DNA from: Candidatus Gastranaerophilales bacterium
GTDB taxonomy: Bacteria; Cyanobacteriota; Vampirovibrionia; Gastranaerophilales; Gastranaerophilaceae
Length of the DNA stretch: 64,000 nucleotides
Assembly: GCA_944322845.1 (NCBI GenBank)
Contig: CALUQE010000001.1
Coordinates: 202,481 to 266,480, forward strand
Direction of reading: 5' to 3'
Positions 42,014 to 51,322 of this stretch are shown here, in pieces (within the stretch, counting starts at the first letter, position 1; each line of letters starts with the position of its first letter). A model generated the notes under the pieces. It searched no databases. It was not told the DNA's origin and saw only the letters and a program-made list of their open reading frames with translations. The translations under genes and the position numbers were made by a program.

Positions 42014-44662
42014 CTATCTTCCTTCAACAACAGCCTGAGCTGCAGCAAGCTTAGCCTGAGGAATTCTGAACGGTGAGCAAGAAACGTAGTCAAGACCGAT
42101 TCTGTAAGCGAACTTAACTGAATCAGGATCTCCGCCGTGTTCACCGCAAACACCGCCGAGAAGTTTCGGATTAACGGCTTTACCTTTTTCCATAGCCATT
42201 TCCATTAACTTGCCGACACCTTTTGTATCAAGTGTTTCAAACGGGTTAGAAGGAAGAATTTTCTGTTCAACATAACGTTTCAGGAACTTACCTTCTGCGT
42301 CGTCTCTTGAATAGCCAAATGTCATCTGAGTCAGGTCGTTTGTACCGAATGAGAAGAATTCAGCATATTCAGCAATTTCATCTGCAGTTAAAGCTGCACG
42401 AGGAATTTCTATCATAGTACCGAACTTGTAATCAACTCTTATTCCTTTTTCATTCATTACATCTTCTGCAACTCTTTCAAGAATTTCTTTTGCAACTTTC
42501 AATTCGTTAACATGTCCGATAAGCGGAATCATAACGTAAGGAATTACGTCAACTCCTTCTTTTTTAGCATCACATGCTGCTTCAAAGATTGCTCTTACCT
42601 GCATTTCGTTAATTTCAGGATAAGTCAGACCTAATCTGCAGCCTCTTAAGCCCATCATAGGGTTAGATTCTGAAAGCCCTTCTACAATATGCAGAAGTTC
42701 TTCTTTTTCTTTAGCATCTTTGCCTTGAGCTTTAAGTGTTGCAACTTCTGCAATTAAATCTTCCTTAGAAGGTAAGAATTCGTGAAGCGGCGGGTCTAAA
42801 AGTCTGACTGTCATAGGCATACCTGAACCCAGTGCTTTAAACATTGCATAGAAGTCTGAATATTGCATAGGAAGCAGGTGTTCAAGCGCTTCTTTTCTAG
42901 CTTCCGGAGTACCTGCAATAATCATTTTTTGAACCCAAGGAAGTCTGTCCGGATCCATGAACATATGTTCTGTTCTGCAAAGTCCGACGCCTTCCGTTCC
43001 GAATTTAAGAGCATTTGCAATGTCTTTTGGAGTATCAGCATTAGCTTCAACTTTCATTGTCTTAATTTCGTCTACCCACTGGAAGAATGTAGTGAAGTTA
43101 TCGTCAATTTGAGCATCAGCAAGTTTTACAGCACCTTCCATAACAATACCTTTGCCGCCGTCTAATGATATAATATCATTCTTGTGGTATACAGTTCCGT
43201 CAGCTCCTGTCAAAGTTTCGTTTTCGAGGTCAATTCTCATATCTTCACAGCCTGCAACGCAAGGTTTACCCATACCCTTTGCAACTACTGCTGCGTGGGA
43301 TGTTGCGCCGCCTCTAAGTGTTAAAACACCTTGGGCAACAGCCATACCGTGAATATCATCCGGACAGGTTTCAATTCTTACAAGAATAACTTTTTCACCG
43401 GCTTCGCCTCTTTGAGCGGCTTCTTCCGTATCAAATACGATTTTACCTACTGCAGCACCCGGAGAAGCGTTTACACCGTGTGCAATTTTGTGAGCTTCTT
43501 CCATTGCCTTAGCGTCAAAGCAAGGTAATAAAATTTGGTTAACTGTATAAGGATCTACTAATTGAATAGCTCTTTCTTTGGTAATAATACCTTCTTTGCA
43601 CATTTCAACGGCAATTCTTACTGCAGCAGTTGCGGTTCTCTTACCGTTACGTGTTTGAAGAATGTATAATTTGCCTCTTTCAATAGTAAATTCCATATCT
43701 TGAACATCTTTGTACCCGAGTTCAAGTTTCTTTGCAATATCAACGTATTGTCTGTAAAGATCAGGCATTTCCGTTTCTAATTCCGCAATAGGTTTTGGTG
43801 TTCTGATACCTGCAACAACGTCTTCACCCTGAGCGTTTGTTAAATATTCACCGTAGAACTTGTTTTCGCCTGTTGCAGGATTACGTGTGAAGGAAACGCC
43901 TGTAGCACAATCGTCGCCCATATTTCCGAATACCATTGTTTGAACGTTAACAGCTGTTCCGAAGTTATGGTCGATTTTGTTCATGTTTCTGTAAGCAACT
44001 GCACGAGGAATGTTCCAGGAGCGGAATACTGCTTCAATAGCTTCCTGCAATTGAACATATGGATCCTGCGGGAATTCTTTTCCGGTTACTTCTTTGATTG
44101 TTTTTTTGTAAATAGGAATAAGTGATTTCCAGCCTTCTGCCGATACTTCCGTATCAGATTTAACCCCTTCTCTTTCTTTTACTTTTTCAACTTCTGATTC
44201 AAAGTATTTTTGTCTGTCCATTTCCCATGCAACAGAGCCGAACATAGTCAGGAATCTTCTGTAAGAATCATAGCAAAATCTAGGGTTGTTTGTTAATTTA
44301 ACCATAGCTTCTACTGTTTCATCGTTCAAACCGAGGTTAAGTATTGTTTCCATCATACCCGGCATAGAAATTCTTGCACCTGAACGTACAGATACTAATA
44401 AAGGATTTGAAGTGTCGCCGAACTTTTTGCCTGCTTGGGCTTCAACATCCTTTAATGCTGTTTTTACTTCATCCATTAAACCTTCAGGCATTTTGTTGCC
44501 GTGGTTAATGTAATCCATACAGGTTTCTGTTGTGATAGTGAGTCCCGGAGGTACCGGAAGTCCTAAATTTGTCATTTCTGCAAGGTTAGCACCTTTGCCG
44601 CCCAGAAGGTTGCGCATGTCAGCATTACCTTCTCTAAATAGCCATACTCGTTTTTCAGCCAT
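42014..44662 (-). CDS. ppdK: Pyruvate, phosphate dikinase
   Basis: 882 residues, standard length. It interconverts pyruvate, ATP and phosphate with PEP, AMP and pyrophosphate. N-terminal nucleotide-binding part: GGKGANLAEMTNLGLPVPPG. The phospho-carrier histidine is in TLRGGATSHAAVVAKGMGKP near residue 450. C-terminal PEP site: FGTNDLTQMTFGYSRDD and GVCGEHGGDP. It implies pyrophosphate-linked glycolysis or gluconeogenesis, common in fermenting anaerobes. It has a terminator and stands alone. Confidence 0.97.
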   Translation of the reverse strand: MAEKRVWLFREGNADMRNLLGGKGANLAEMTNLGLPVPPGLTITTETCMDYINHGNKMPEGLMDEVKTALKDVEAQAGKKFGDTSNPLLVSVRSGARISMPGMMETILNLGLNDETVEAMVKLTNNPRFCYDSYRRFLTMFGSVAWEMDRQKYFESEVEKVKEREGVKSDTEVSAEGWKSLIPIYKKTIKEVTGKEFPQDPYVQLQEAIEAVFRSWNIPRAVAYRNMNKIDHNFGTAVNVQTMVFGNMGDDCATGVSFTRNPATGENKFYGEYLTNAQGEDVVAGIRTPKPIAELETEMPDLYRQYVDIAKKLELGYKDVQDMEFTIERGKLYILQTRNGKRTATAAVRIAVEMCKEGIITKERAIQLVDPYTVNQILLPCFDAKAMEEAHKIAHGVNASPGAAVGKIVFDTEEAAQRGEAGEKVILVRIETCPDDIHGMAVAQGVLTLRGGATSHAAVVAKGMGKPCVAGCEDMRIDLENETLTGADGTVYHKNDIISLDGGKGIVMEGAVKLADAQIDDNFTTFFQWVDEIKTMKVEANADTPKDIANALKFGTEGVGLCRTEHMFMDPDRLPWVQKMIIAGTPEARKEALEHLLPMQYSDFYAMFKALGSGMPMTVRLLDPPLHEFLPSKEDLIAEVATLKAQGKDAKEKEELLHIVEGLSESNPMMGLRGCRLGLTYPEINEMQVRAIFEAACDAKKEGVDVIPYVMIPLIGHVNELKVAKEILERVAEDVMNEKGIRVDYKFGTMIEIPRAALTADEIAEYAEFFSFGTNDLTQMTFGYSRDDAEGKFLKRYVEQKILPSNPFETLDTKGVGKLMEMAMEKGKAVNPKLLGGVCGEHGGDPDSVKFAYRIGLDYVSCSPFRIPQAKLAAAQAVVEGR

Positions 44663-44849
44663 TAGTTTCTCCTTCTCTTAAGTAATATTAACATCACTAT
44701 AAATTCCTAGTGAGTTTATTTTATCACGAAGAAAAATTAGTGTATACAATACATGTATTAAGATTTGTTAATTTGGAGAAAAAATATAGCAATTTTTACG
44801 CCGGAATTGTTTTAATATACTTGTAGTAATTTTAGTGTGAGGTAAAAAT

Positions 44850-45251
44850 ATGTCAACAACAATTAATCCGGTAACAACTCCTGTAGGAGCAGGGGTAAAT
44901 GCAATGAAACTGAATACTGCTCAGCCGCAGGAGACTCCTGTAGCAGAAGGAAATGCTTTGAATCAGAAGGCTGAATTGCCAAACGAAGTTCCTGCAGCTG
45001 AAGCGCCGGCTTTTAGAGGAAAAGAAAAGCTGGTTGGAAAAATAATTCCTGAAGTGAAGAAATTAACTCCGGAAGAAGCCTTTATGGAGCGTGTGGCCGG
45101 TATGACCTGCGCTGCTACAACTCATGACAAAGAAGTTTTAAAAGAAACTGTTCTTAGAGAAACTGCTTTAGGTAATTTTGATTTTGTAAGAGGTATTAAT
45201 GAATATCTTGCAAACAGTGCAGCTAAAGGAGCTTATAAAAATAAAATTTAA
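44850..45251 (+). CDS. Hypothetical protein with FRGK motif and low-complexity start
   Basis: 133 residues. The first 60 are Ala/Pro/Glu-rich and include GAGVNAMK, encoded across a GGGGTAAAT word, then PAFRGKEKL near residue 52. The second half is helical (TPEEAFMERVAGMTCAATTHDKEVL). No known domain. gtgagg lies before the ATG, and a strong terminator follows. It is one of the F-x-G-K proteins described in the findings. Confidence 0.6.
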   Translation: MSTTINPVTTPVGAGVNAMKLNTAQPQETPVAEGNALNQKAELPNEVPAAEAPAFRGKEKLVGKIIPEVKKLTPEEAFMERVAGMTCAATTHDKEVLKETVLRETALGNFDFVRGINEYLANSAAKGAYKNKI

Positions 45252-45263
45252 ACAGGTAACAAA

Positions 45264-45298
45264 AGAGGCGCAGCCGAAGGCTGCGCCTCTTTCTTTAT
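45264..45298 (+). terminator. Intrinsic terminator
   Basis: AGAGGCGCAGCC (45264-45275) pairs with GGCTGCGCCTCT (45279-45290) around a gaa loop, then a T-rich run. Confidence 0.88.
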
Positions 45299-45305
45299 TT
45301 TATAG

Positions 45306-45311
45306 TATAAT
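45306..45311 (+). promoter_or_regulatory. -10 box placing the ABC ATPase mRNA start at or near its ATG
   Basis: TATAAT ends 7 bases before the ATG at 45318, with no Shine-Dalgarno sequence between. No clear -35. Confidence 0.45.
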
Positions 45312-45317
45312 ATTTTT

Positions 45318-46046
45318 ATGCCGTTAATTGAACTAAAAAATATTGTAAAAACATATACTTCAGAAGATGAAAGCTTTAATGCTTTAAACGGTGTTTCATT
45401 TTCTGTTGAAAAAGGCGAATTTGTTGCGATTATGGGAACTTCAGGTTCCGGAAAATCAACATGTATGAATACTCTCGGAACTCTTGATAAACCTACAAGC
45501 GGAAGTTACCATCTTGACGGAGTTGATGTTTTTTCGCTTGATGCGGACGAGCTTTCAAAAATCAGAAATCTAAAAATCGGATTTGTATTTCAAGGTTTCA
45601 ATTTGATTTCAAGAACTTCGGCTCTGGAAAATGTCGAACTGCCAATGATTTATAAGGGAATCCCTGAAGAAGAAAGGCACAGAAGAGCAAAAGAAGCTTT
45701 AGAAATTGTGGGTTTAAAGAACCGTGAGTCTCATATGCCTAATCAGATGTCAGGCGGTCAGCAGCAAAGAGTTGCAATTGCAAGAGCATTGGTGAATGAT
45801 GCACCGCTTATTCTGGCAGACGAACCTACTGGTAATCTTGATACAAAAACCAGTATAGAAGTTATGGAATTTTTTGTCCGTCTGAATCAAGGTTTTGACG
45901 GAAAAGAAGGAAAAACAATTGTTCTTGTAACACACGAGCCTGATATTGCAGCTTACTGTTCAAGAGTAATAAAATTTAAAGACGGAAATATTGTTTCTGA
46001 TCTCACTAAAGAGGAGTGGTTAAAAACACGTAACAGAGAAACATAA
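45318..46046 (+). CDS. ABC transporter ATP-binding protein, LolD/MacB type
   Basis: 242 residues. Walker A GTSGSGKST near residue 38, Q-loop FVFQGFNLI, signature MSGGQQQRVAIARAL near residue 145, Walker B LILADEPTGNLD and switch histidine in VLVTHEPDIA. The subfamily transports lipoproteins or exports antimicrobials together with a MacB/LolC/E/FtsX-like permease. No permease gene is next to it; terminators lie on both sides, so it is a single-gene unit. Confidence 0.92.
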   Translation: MPLIELKNIVKTYTSEDESFNALNGVSFSVEKGEFVAIMGTSGSGKSTCMNTLGTLDKPTSGSYHLDGVDVFSLDADELSKIRNLKIGFVFQGFNLISRTSALENVELPMIYKGIPEEERHRRAKEALEIVGLKNRESHMPNQMSGGQQQRVAIARALVNDAPLILADEPTGNLDTKTSIEVMEFFVRLNQGFDGKEGKTIVLVTHEPDIAAYCSRVIKFKDGNIVSDLTKEEWLKTRNRET

Positions 46047-46050
46047 AAAA

Positions 46051-46076
46051 ATATCCGCCTCGACGGATATTTTTTA
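46051..46076 (+). terminator. Intrinsic terminator of the ABC ATPase gene
   Basis: ATATCCG (46051-46057) pairs with CGGATAT (46064-46070) and is followed by six Ts. Confidence 0.82.
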
Positions 46077-46099
46077 TCTTTTCTTCATTTGTCTTTAAA

Positions 46100-46402
46100 T
46101 TATGCGACCATCCATTTTGTATGGAGAGAGTGACCAAGTCCGTTAGTATAGCTTGCTCCGGCTCCTTCTGCATAAGTTGTACCTAAACCGACGCCCTGTG
46201 TTCCGAGTGAAATAGGTGTGTTGCCGTCTTCGCCTGTAACACTTCCTATAGAAGGTGCTTCAATATGCGGGGTTGGCTGGACACCCTGAGGACCTTCGAC
46301 GCGGGGTCCGACTGTCAAACCGCCAAAAGGAATATTTGAGCCGCCCTGTCCGTACAGGCCGTATTGATAATTTTGTTCTAATCCTGATATTGGTAATGCC
46401 AT
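46100..46402 (-). CDS. Small glycine-rich protein of unknown function
   Basis: About 100 residues. ATG at 46402 is preferred over that at 46408 because aagga is then 7-8 bases upstream. Rich in Gly, Pro and Thr, no membrane segment, start MALPISGLEQNYQYGLYGQG. It may be a structural or surface-associated protein. Composition resembles the central part of the protein at 54.0 kb. Confidence 0.5.
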   Translation of the reverse strand: MALPISGLEQNYQYGLYGQGGSNIPFGGLTVGPRVEGPQGVQPTPHIEAPSIGSVTGEDGNTPISLGTQGVGLGTTYAEGAGASYTNGLGHSLHTKWMVA

Positions 46403-46477
46403 ACTCATATCCTTTTTTACTTGTATATATATAATAACGTTTCAAATTTCTAAAAATTGCGTTTTATATACAAAATT

Positions 46478-46505
46478 TTACAAAAGTTAACATATCGTTT
46501 ATAAT
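46478..46505 (+). promoter_or_regulatory. Promoter of ldcA, transcription start at the ATG
   Basis: TTTACA (46478-46483) and TATAAT (46500-46505) with a 16-base spacer. The ATG is at 46512, seven bases after the -10 box. Confidence 0.65.
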
Positions 46506-46511
46506 TTGGAT

Positions 46512-47342
46512 ATGAAAACAATCGGAATAATAGCTTTATCAGGAACGGTAAATAAAAATAAACTCGAAAAATCTGTTGCAAATCTGGAACAGCTTGGCTT
46601 TAATGTTGAACTTTCAAAAAATATTTTTGATAAAGACCGTTACCTTGCAGGAAGCGATGAGGATAAACTGGAAGAGCTGCACAGATTTTTTTCTGATCCG
46701 AAATTTGATATTGTAATGGCAGCAAGAGGCGGTTACGGGGCAATAAGGCTCATTAATAAAATAGATTATGATTTAATCAAAAAAAATCCAAAGCCTTTTG
46801 TCGGGTTTTCAGACGTTACTGCTCTTTTATTAATGATCTACAGAAGAGCCGGAATAATTACTTATCATGGGCCGATGGCTTGCAGTGATTTCTCAGAAGT
46901 CTCAAATTTTACATCTGAAAATTTTTATAAAGCTTTGCAATGTGAAAAACTAGAATTTGAGGGGGATAAAATATACAGAGAAGGTGCAGCGGAAGGAATA
47001 ATCTGGGGCGGTAATCTTGCAACAGTTGTTTCGCTATGCGGACAGGACTTTATTCCTGATGAAGATTTTGTTTTCTTTGCAGAGGATTTAAATGAGCCGG
47101 CTTACAAAATTGACAGAATGTTTACCCAGCTTTTTAATATAGAAAAATTTAAGGCTAATTGCAAAGGAATTGTTCTTGGAGATTTTTTGGATACAGATAA
47201 TCAAGAATGGCTGGAAGAATTCTTTTATGCTTTCCCGCTTCCAACTGCTGGCGGGTTTAAGATTACACACGCAAAGGATAAAATAACAATCCCAATTGGG
47301 AAAAAATGTAATCTGGAGAGGGCAAATTTAGTTATATATTAA
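46512..47342 (+). CDS. ldcA: LD-carboxypeptidase (peptidase family S66)
   Basis: 276 residues. It trims the terminal D-alanine from muropeptide tetrapeptides in murein recycling, in the cytoplasm. The nucleophile serine is in PFVGFSDVTALL near residue 103. The second conserved region AARGGYGAIRLI precedes it, and the Glu and His partners are in FFAEDLNEPAYKIDRM and in GGFKITHAKDK. The start ATG has no Shine-Dalgarno sequence and probably forms the mRNA 5' end. Confidence 0.9.
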   Translation: MKTIGIIALSGTVNKNKLEKSVANLEQLGFNVELSKNIFDKDRYLAGSDEDKLEELHRFFSDPKFDIVMAARGGYGAIRLINKIDYDLIKKNPKPFVGFSDVTALLLMIYRRAGIITYHGPMACSDFSEVSNFTSENFYKALQCEKLEFEGDKIYREGAAEGIIWGGNLATVVSLCGQDFIPDEDFVFFAEDLNEPAYKIDRMFTQLFNIEKFKANCKGIVLGDFLDTDNQEWLEEFFYAFPLPTAGGFKITHAKDKITIPIGKKCNLERANLVIY

Positions 47343-47372
47343 AAAGCTGTTTTATTTCGGTATTCTTTAATT

Positions 47373-47636
47373 AAAACCGTACCACTGCCTATCGAACTAC
47401 AGCCAAACTGATTTTGCTTATAAAACCTACTTCTTAAAATTATAACACCCGCAAGGCTTATCTTAGTGCTGCTATGTTTCCATCCTGACACGGTTCGATA
47501 TCTTACGCCATCATATCTTAAGCTATCAACAATCCTATAAACATAGGCAATTTACCTGTAACCCTCACAGCAGGCTCTGCACCTCGCATAAAGCGTTCGA
47601 GTCGAGAGATCCGCTAAGTCCCCGTGGAGTACGGCA
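47373..47636 (-). ncRNA. ffs: Signal recognition particle RNA, large bacterial type with Alu domain
   Basis: The minus strand has the universal SRP core at 47465-47498: gtgtcagg, an AUG-GAAA-CAU apical stem, then agcagcactaag. The GNRA loop and AGCAG bulge bind Ffh. The 5' end GCCGTACTCC (47635 downwards) pairs with the 3' end GGTACGGT (47383-47376), closing a molecule of about 264 bases that ends in Ts. The 5' part, including actccacggggacttagcgg, resembles the Alu domain of the Bacillus-type SRP RNA. It lies in a 390-base gap between ldcA and the GH57 gene, with its own promoter and no protein gene. Confidence 0.9.
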
Positions 47637-47642
47637 ATAAAG

Positions 47643-47671
47643 ATTCTAACACGGATAAATATGAATTACAA
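47643..47671 (-). promoter_or_regulatory. Promoter of the SRP RNA
   Basis: On the minus strand TTGTAA (47671-47666) and TAGAAT (47648-47643) are 17 bases apart. The expected start falls at the first G of the RNA. Confidence 0.65.
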
Positions 47672-47678
47672 GACTGAT

Positions 47679-47720
47679 AAAAGAGGGCGGGTTTGGTGAA
47701 ACCAAACCCGCCCTCTTTGT
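47679..47720. terminator. Strong bidirectional terminator between GH57 and SRP RNA genes
   Basis: Perfect arms of about 18 bp (47681-47698 with 47702-47719; GAGGGCGGGTTTGGT and its complement) around a short gaa loop, with A and T runs outside. Confidence 0.85.
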
Positions 47721-47733
47721 TATTTAAACAATT

Positions 47734-49452
47734 TTATTGATACAAAGGTGCAAGTTTCTTTTCCTGCTGAGGAATTGTACCTTCTGTAATTGACTGGTAA
47801 ACTCTGTAATCAATTACAGGGAAGCAATTATCAATAGCTTCGATATCAGTTAACACGCTGTCATCAATATTTCCGGATTCAATCATATCAGCAATTTTGC
47901 TAAATCTGTCTACGTGTTCATTGAACCTGTCCGTTGCATAATCTTTAGCCTGCCATGTTGTGATTAAGAACGGCCAGTCTGAACTTTGAAGAAGCAGATT
48001 TTCTCTTGCAAGCTGGTTCAAAGCTCTGTGCAGAAGCTTGTCCTCCGGTATTTCAGGATACTGATCAACAATTGCATTTATGCGTTTTTCGCAAGAGTGA
48101 ATAATAGGCCACATCCATTCCGTTAAGTGGTTCATCCATACATAGAAGTGACCGCCCTGACCCCAGGAGCTTTCAGGAATCTGGATAGCTTCTTTAGGCG
48201 GATACTTGGTAATATATTCACCTGCGGTAAGTCTTTCAACTTCCGGTAAATAATCGTGGAATTTTTTGATAACCTGTTTAATGAATTCAACACCTTCAAA
48301 CCACCAGTGTCCGAATAATTCTGTATCGAAAGATACCATTACCAGACCTTCATGACCTTTTGCAAGTTTGTAGTCATTCAATAAGTGGTAAATTAAAGTT
48401 GTGTAGTGGTCTGAGTTTTCATTAACCTTGTTCATTGCAAGCACCGGATCATAGAGCATTTTATCTCCTAAATCAGTAGTTGGAGATGTAATTCTCCAGT
48501 AGTGCATGCCTGATTTATCATCTTTTTTGTGGAATTCTCTGAAGCAGCCGTCGCCCGGATATCCGTCAGCAGCAGACCAAACTTGATATCCGGCTCTGTC
48601 ATTACGTCCCATCACTGCAACCTGAGCGTCCGGAAGCCAGTAGGCTGAATATGTGTCATAACCGGTAGCCGGTCTTTCAGGTAGCGGAATATATTCAATA
48701 TTTCCGTACATACCGATTACACGTCTGTTTCCGATAGAATTTCCGCCTTCAATTACGTGAGATTCCGTAAAGAAGTAGTGGATATCATTGTTTTGCAGTG
48801 TAACTTCAATAGCAGGTCTCCAGTGTTTTTTACCGTCTTTTCCAACATATTCATAGCCTTGACGGTAAGCACACTCAGGAAGCCATGCTCCCATTGCTTT
48901 TTTGCCGAATAATCTTTTTGTTGTATCCTGACCTACTTTAAATTGAGCATTCAGGTTACTGTCAGTAGCAAGAAGCGGAGAAAAACCATGGGTTGCACCG
49001 GAGGTTGTAATTTCAATGCAGCCGAGGTCTTGATATTTTTTGAAATATTTAATTAAATTCTTTTCGTATTTATTGACAAAATCATCTCTCAATTTATTCC
49101 ACAAATCGTAGTAATATTTTGCAAGATATTTTAAATGCTGTGAATGAGCAACTTTCGGATCAGGATATCTGTCCAAATCTTTTGCAACAGCACTGATTCT
49201 TGAATCAATGTATTCAACAAAACCGTTTTGCAGGTGTTCATCATTTAACTGTTCTGCAAGAATCGGAGTTATACCGACTGTTAACTTTGCTTTTATACCT
49301 TCATCATATAATTCTGCGATTGCGTTTAGTAGAGGTACATAAGTTTCTGCCATACATTCGTAAAGATTTTCTTCACCGAATGGCCACATACCTGCTTTTC
49401 TGTAATAAGGCAGGTGGCTGTGTAACATAAATACGAATTGTCCTACTGACAT
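47734..49452 (-). CDS. GH57-family 1,4-alpha-glucan branching enzyme-like (DUF1957 type)
   Basis: 572 residues. N-terminal FVFMLHSHLPYYRKAGMWPFGEE is the first GH57 motif; ATHGFSPLLATD the second. The nucleophile glutamate is in MGAWLPECAYR near residue 192 and the acid/base aspartate in SFDTELFGHWWFEG. The C-terminal domain with SSWGQGGHFYVWMN and a Trp-rich QSSDWPF segment is typical of GH57 branching enzymes. It suggests glycogen-type storage polymer synthesis. No other glycogen genes are adjacent. Confidence 0.88.
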   Translation of the reverse strand: MSVGQFVFMLHSHLPYYRKAGMWPFGEENLYECMAETYVPLLNAIAELYDEGIKAKLTVGITPILAEQLNDEHLQNGFVEYIDSRISAVAKDLDRYPDPKVAHSQHLKYLAKYYYDLWNKLRDDFVNKYEKNLIKYFKKYQDLGCIEITTSGATHGFSPLLATDSNLNAQFKVGQDTTKRLFGKKAMGAWLPECAYRQGYEYVGKDGKKHWRPAIEVTLQNNDIHYFFTESHVIEGGNSIGNRRVIGMYGNIEYIPLPERPATGYDTYSAYWLPDAQVAVMGRNDRAGYQVWSAADGYPGDGCFREFHKKDDKSGMHYWRITSPTTDLGDKMLYDPVLAMNKVNENSDHYTTLIYHLLNDYKLAKGHEGLVMVSFDTELFGHWWFEGVEFIKQVIKKFHDYLPEVERLTAGEYITKYPPKEAIQIPESSWGQGGHFYVWMNHLTEWMWPIIHSCEKRINAIVDQYPEIPEDKLLHRALNQLARENLLLQSSDWPFLITTWQAKDYATDRFNEHVDRFSKIADMIESGNIDDSVLTDIEAIDNCFPVIDYRVYQSITEGTIPQQEKKLAPLYQ

Positions 49453-49649
49453 TTTTGCCTCCGTTCATTTCTCGTGTTTGAATATATATTTTTACATTAT
49501 TATTTATAACATAATCTTATCAAAAAATTAACTCTTTAGTATTAATTCAACGGAATAATGTTACAAATGTTAACTATCTTTCGGGCCTGTAATCCTCTGA
49601 GAATGCTTATATAAGGATTATATAAGTTATTTTTCTTTTGTAAAATTTT

Positions 49650-50564
49650 TTATCCGATTGCAAACATGTAATTATTATTTTTTGAACAGGTTGCACAAAA
49701 ATCAGTTTCTGCTGTAATGTTTTTCGAAAAATCTTTAAAAGAACTTCCCGAACGTCCGCGGTAATCATTTGCAAGAAACGGGCAGGCGTAAACACCGTTC
49801 TGGCAAAGAATACGTCCATACATGCAATCAGTTTTCTTAGACGGTTTTGAGAAATTGTCATCTTCAAAAGAAGGATGTGAAACTGTTATTTGAATATCTG
49901 TATTTGTTATATCTTGTTCTTTAAAAATTCTGTTAAAGTTTTCAAAGATTTCATCTTCATTTAACTTGTAATAATTTTGCACGGATAAAACAGAATTGAA
50001 ATTGTATCTGCTCAATGTCTTAAGCGCATAAATTGTCTGCCTGAAATTGCCTCTGTATTTGGCTTTGTCGCTTTCAAGTTCATTATAGTGTGTAACGGAT
50101 AATTTAAAAAATATTTGATTGCCTCCGTTTTTGTCCTGTTGCTTTATATCCGTTCCGCAGCTTGTCGTTGTCCCTATTTTTACTCCTATATTTACCCCCT
50201 CTTCTTCGACTTTTTTCAGAAATCTTATTTTTTTTTCGTTCAAAAAACTTGCGTTTGTACAAATACAAACATTGCATCTTTTAAGACAAAGTCGCAGGAT
50301 TGTATTAAAGTCAGGATGTGTCATCGGTTCAGCACCGGTTAAATAAATGCAGTACAAATTTTCATTTTTTGTATCTTCAATAGCTTCTTTAATTTTATCG
50401 ACGGAAATAAAATCTTTTACCTGTTTTGTAATGCCAAAATTATTCCCGAATTCTATATAGCAGCTGGAACATCTCTGGTTGCAATTTTTTGCGGTAAGTT
50501 CTATAAACAGGTTATTGAAATCTACTAGTTTATATACGGGTGCCGTATAAATACTGTTGCTCAT
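49650..50564 (-). CDS. Radical SAM protein with C-terminal cysteine region
   Basis: 304 residues from the ATG at 50564, chosen for a strong aaaggagg site. The cluster motif is CNQRCSSC at residues 28-35 (C-x3-C-x2-C), with YLTGAEPMTHP downstream. The C-terminal region has CMYGRILC, C-P-F and a final C-A-T-C, resembling SPASM/auxiliary-cluster domains. Around residue 120 an extra segment of about 30 residues starts GVNIGVKIGTTTS; its DNA holds a GGGGGTAAATATAGGAGTAAA word. The substrate is unknown; the neighbours are PHP and GH57 genes. Confidence 0.82.
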   Translation of the reverse strand: MSNSIYTAPVYKLVDFNNLFIELTAKNCNQRCSSCYIEFGNNFGITKQVKDFISVDKIKEAIEDTKNENLYCIYLTGAEPMTHPDFNTILRLCLKRCNVCICTNASFLNEKKIRFLKKVEEEGVNIGVKIGTTTSCGTDIKQQDKNGGNQIFFKLSVTHYNELESDKAKYRGNFRQTIYALKTLSRYNFNSVLSVQNYYKLNEDEIFENFNRIFKEQDITNTDIQITVSHPSFEDDNFSKPSKKTDCMYGRILCQNGVYACPFLANDYRGRSGSSFKDFSKNITAETDFCATCSKNNNYMFAIG

Positions 50565-50657
50565 AAATCCTCCTTTTAGTCTCGACTTAGCCATGTTATT
50601 TCAGTCAAGATAAAAAAAGAATTATCATACCGGGGGATAAATTATTCCGCCTGTTGT

Positions 50658-51269
50658 CTAATTAAAATTTTCGCCGTGAAAATCAGTTCCGCCCGTTTGG
50701 ATTAATTGCGGGTATTTGTCGGCAATTTTTTTTACATCTTTTGATGAATGAAATTTAACGATTTTTCTGAATCTCGGGTAAGGATAATATACTTCTATTC
50801 CGTCCAGTCCGTGTTTTATAAGTCTTTTTACCAGACTTTCCAAACTAATTGCCCAGTAACAGGCAGGATGTGCAAGAACTGCAATTCCGCCGGCTTCGTG
50901 GATTGCTTTGATTAGTTTCGGAACATTTCTTCTTGCAAAAAGACGTATAATATCTCCTTCCGTTTCAGCTTTTGTTTTTGCTAAAAACGGGGCAATAGCA
51001 GGATTCTCAACATCTATTCCGTAAGCAAGAAGGTGTATAAAAACGTATCCGAACCAGCAGTCAAATTCAGCTCCGGTAATCAGAATTTCATCTTTATATT
51101 TTTTGTGTCCTTCAACTGTGTTATGGTCGGTTATGGATATAAGTTTATAACCGTTTTTCTTTGCACTGTCTATAATCTCTTTAAAATCGGCTTTTCCGTC
51201 GGAATAATTTGAATGTATGTGTAAGTTAACTCTGCCCGACAGGTAATCTTCTTTTGTTAAATTTTTCAT
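50658..51269 (-). CDS. PHP-domain metal-dependent phosphoesterase
   Basis: 203 residues. The metal ligands lie in NLHIHSNYSDGK, SITDHNTVEG, LAHPACYW and GGTDFHGEN. It matches the single-domain PHP family related to TrpH/YciV, some of which are 5'-3' exonucleases on short oligonucleotides or nucleoside 3',5'-bisphosphates. No more precise substrate can be given. A gap of 93 bases separates it from the radical SAM gene. Confidence 0.85.
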   Translation of the reverse strand: MKNLTKEDYLSGRVNLHIHSNYSDGKADFKEIIDSAKKNGYKLISITDHNTVEGHKKYKDEILITGAEFDCWFGYVFIHLLAYGIDVENPAIAPFLAKTKAETEGDIIRLFARRNVPKLIKAIHEAGGIAVLAHPACYWAISLESLVKRLIKHGLDGIEVYYPYPRFRKIVKFHSSKDVKKIADKYPQLIQTGGTDFHGENFN

Positions 51270-51322
51270 ACTAATATCTTTATACTACAATGGGTAAGAA
51301 AAGAGAAGCGGAGAAAAGATAA

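Noticed and set aside
47560..47640. tRNA-like gttcgagtc string
   Set aside because: It belongs to the Alu-like part of the SRP RNA; no acceptor or anticodon stem can be built around it.
47343..47733. Possible small genes in the ldcA-GH57 gap
   Set aside because: The stretch is explained by the SRP RNA, its promoter and a terminator.
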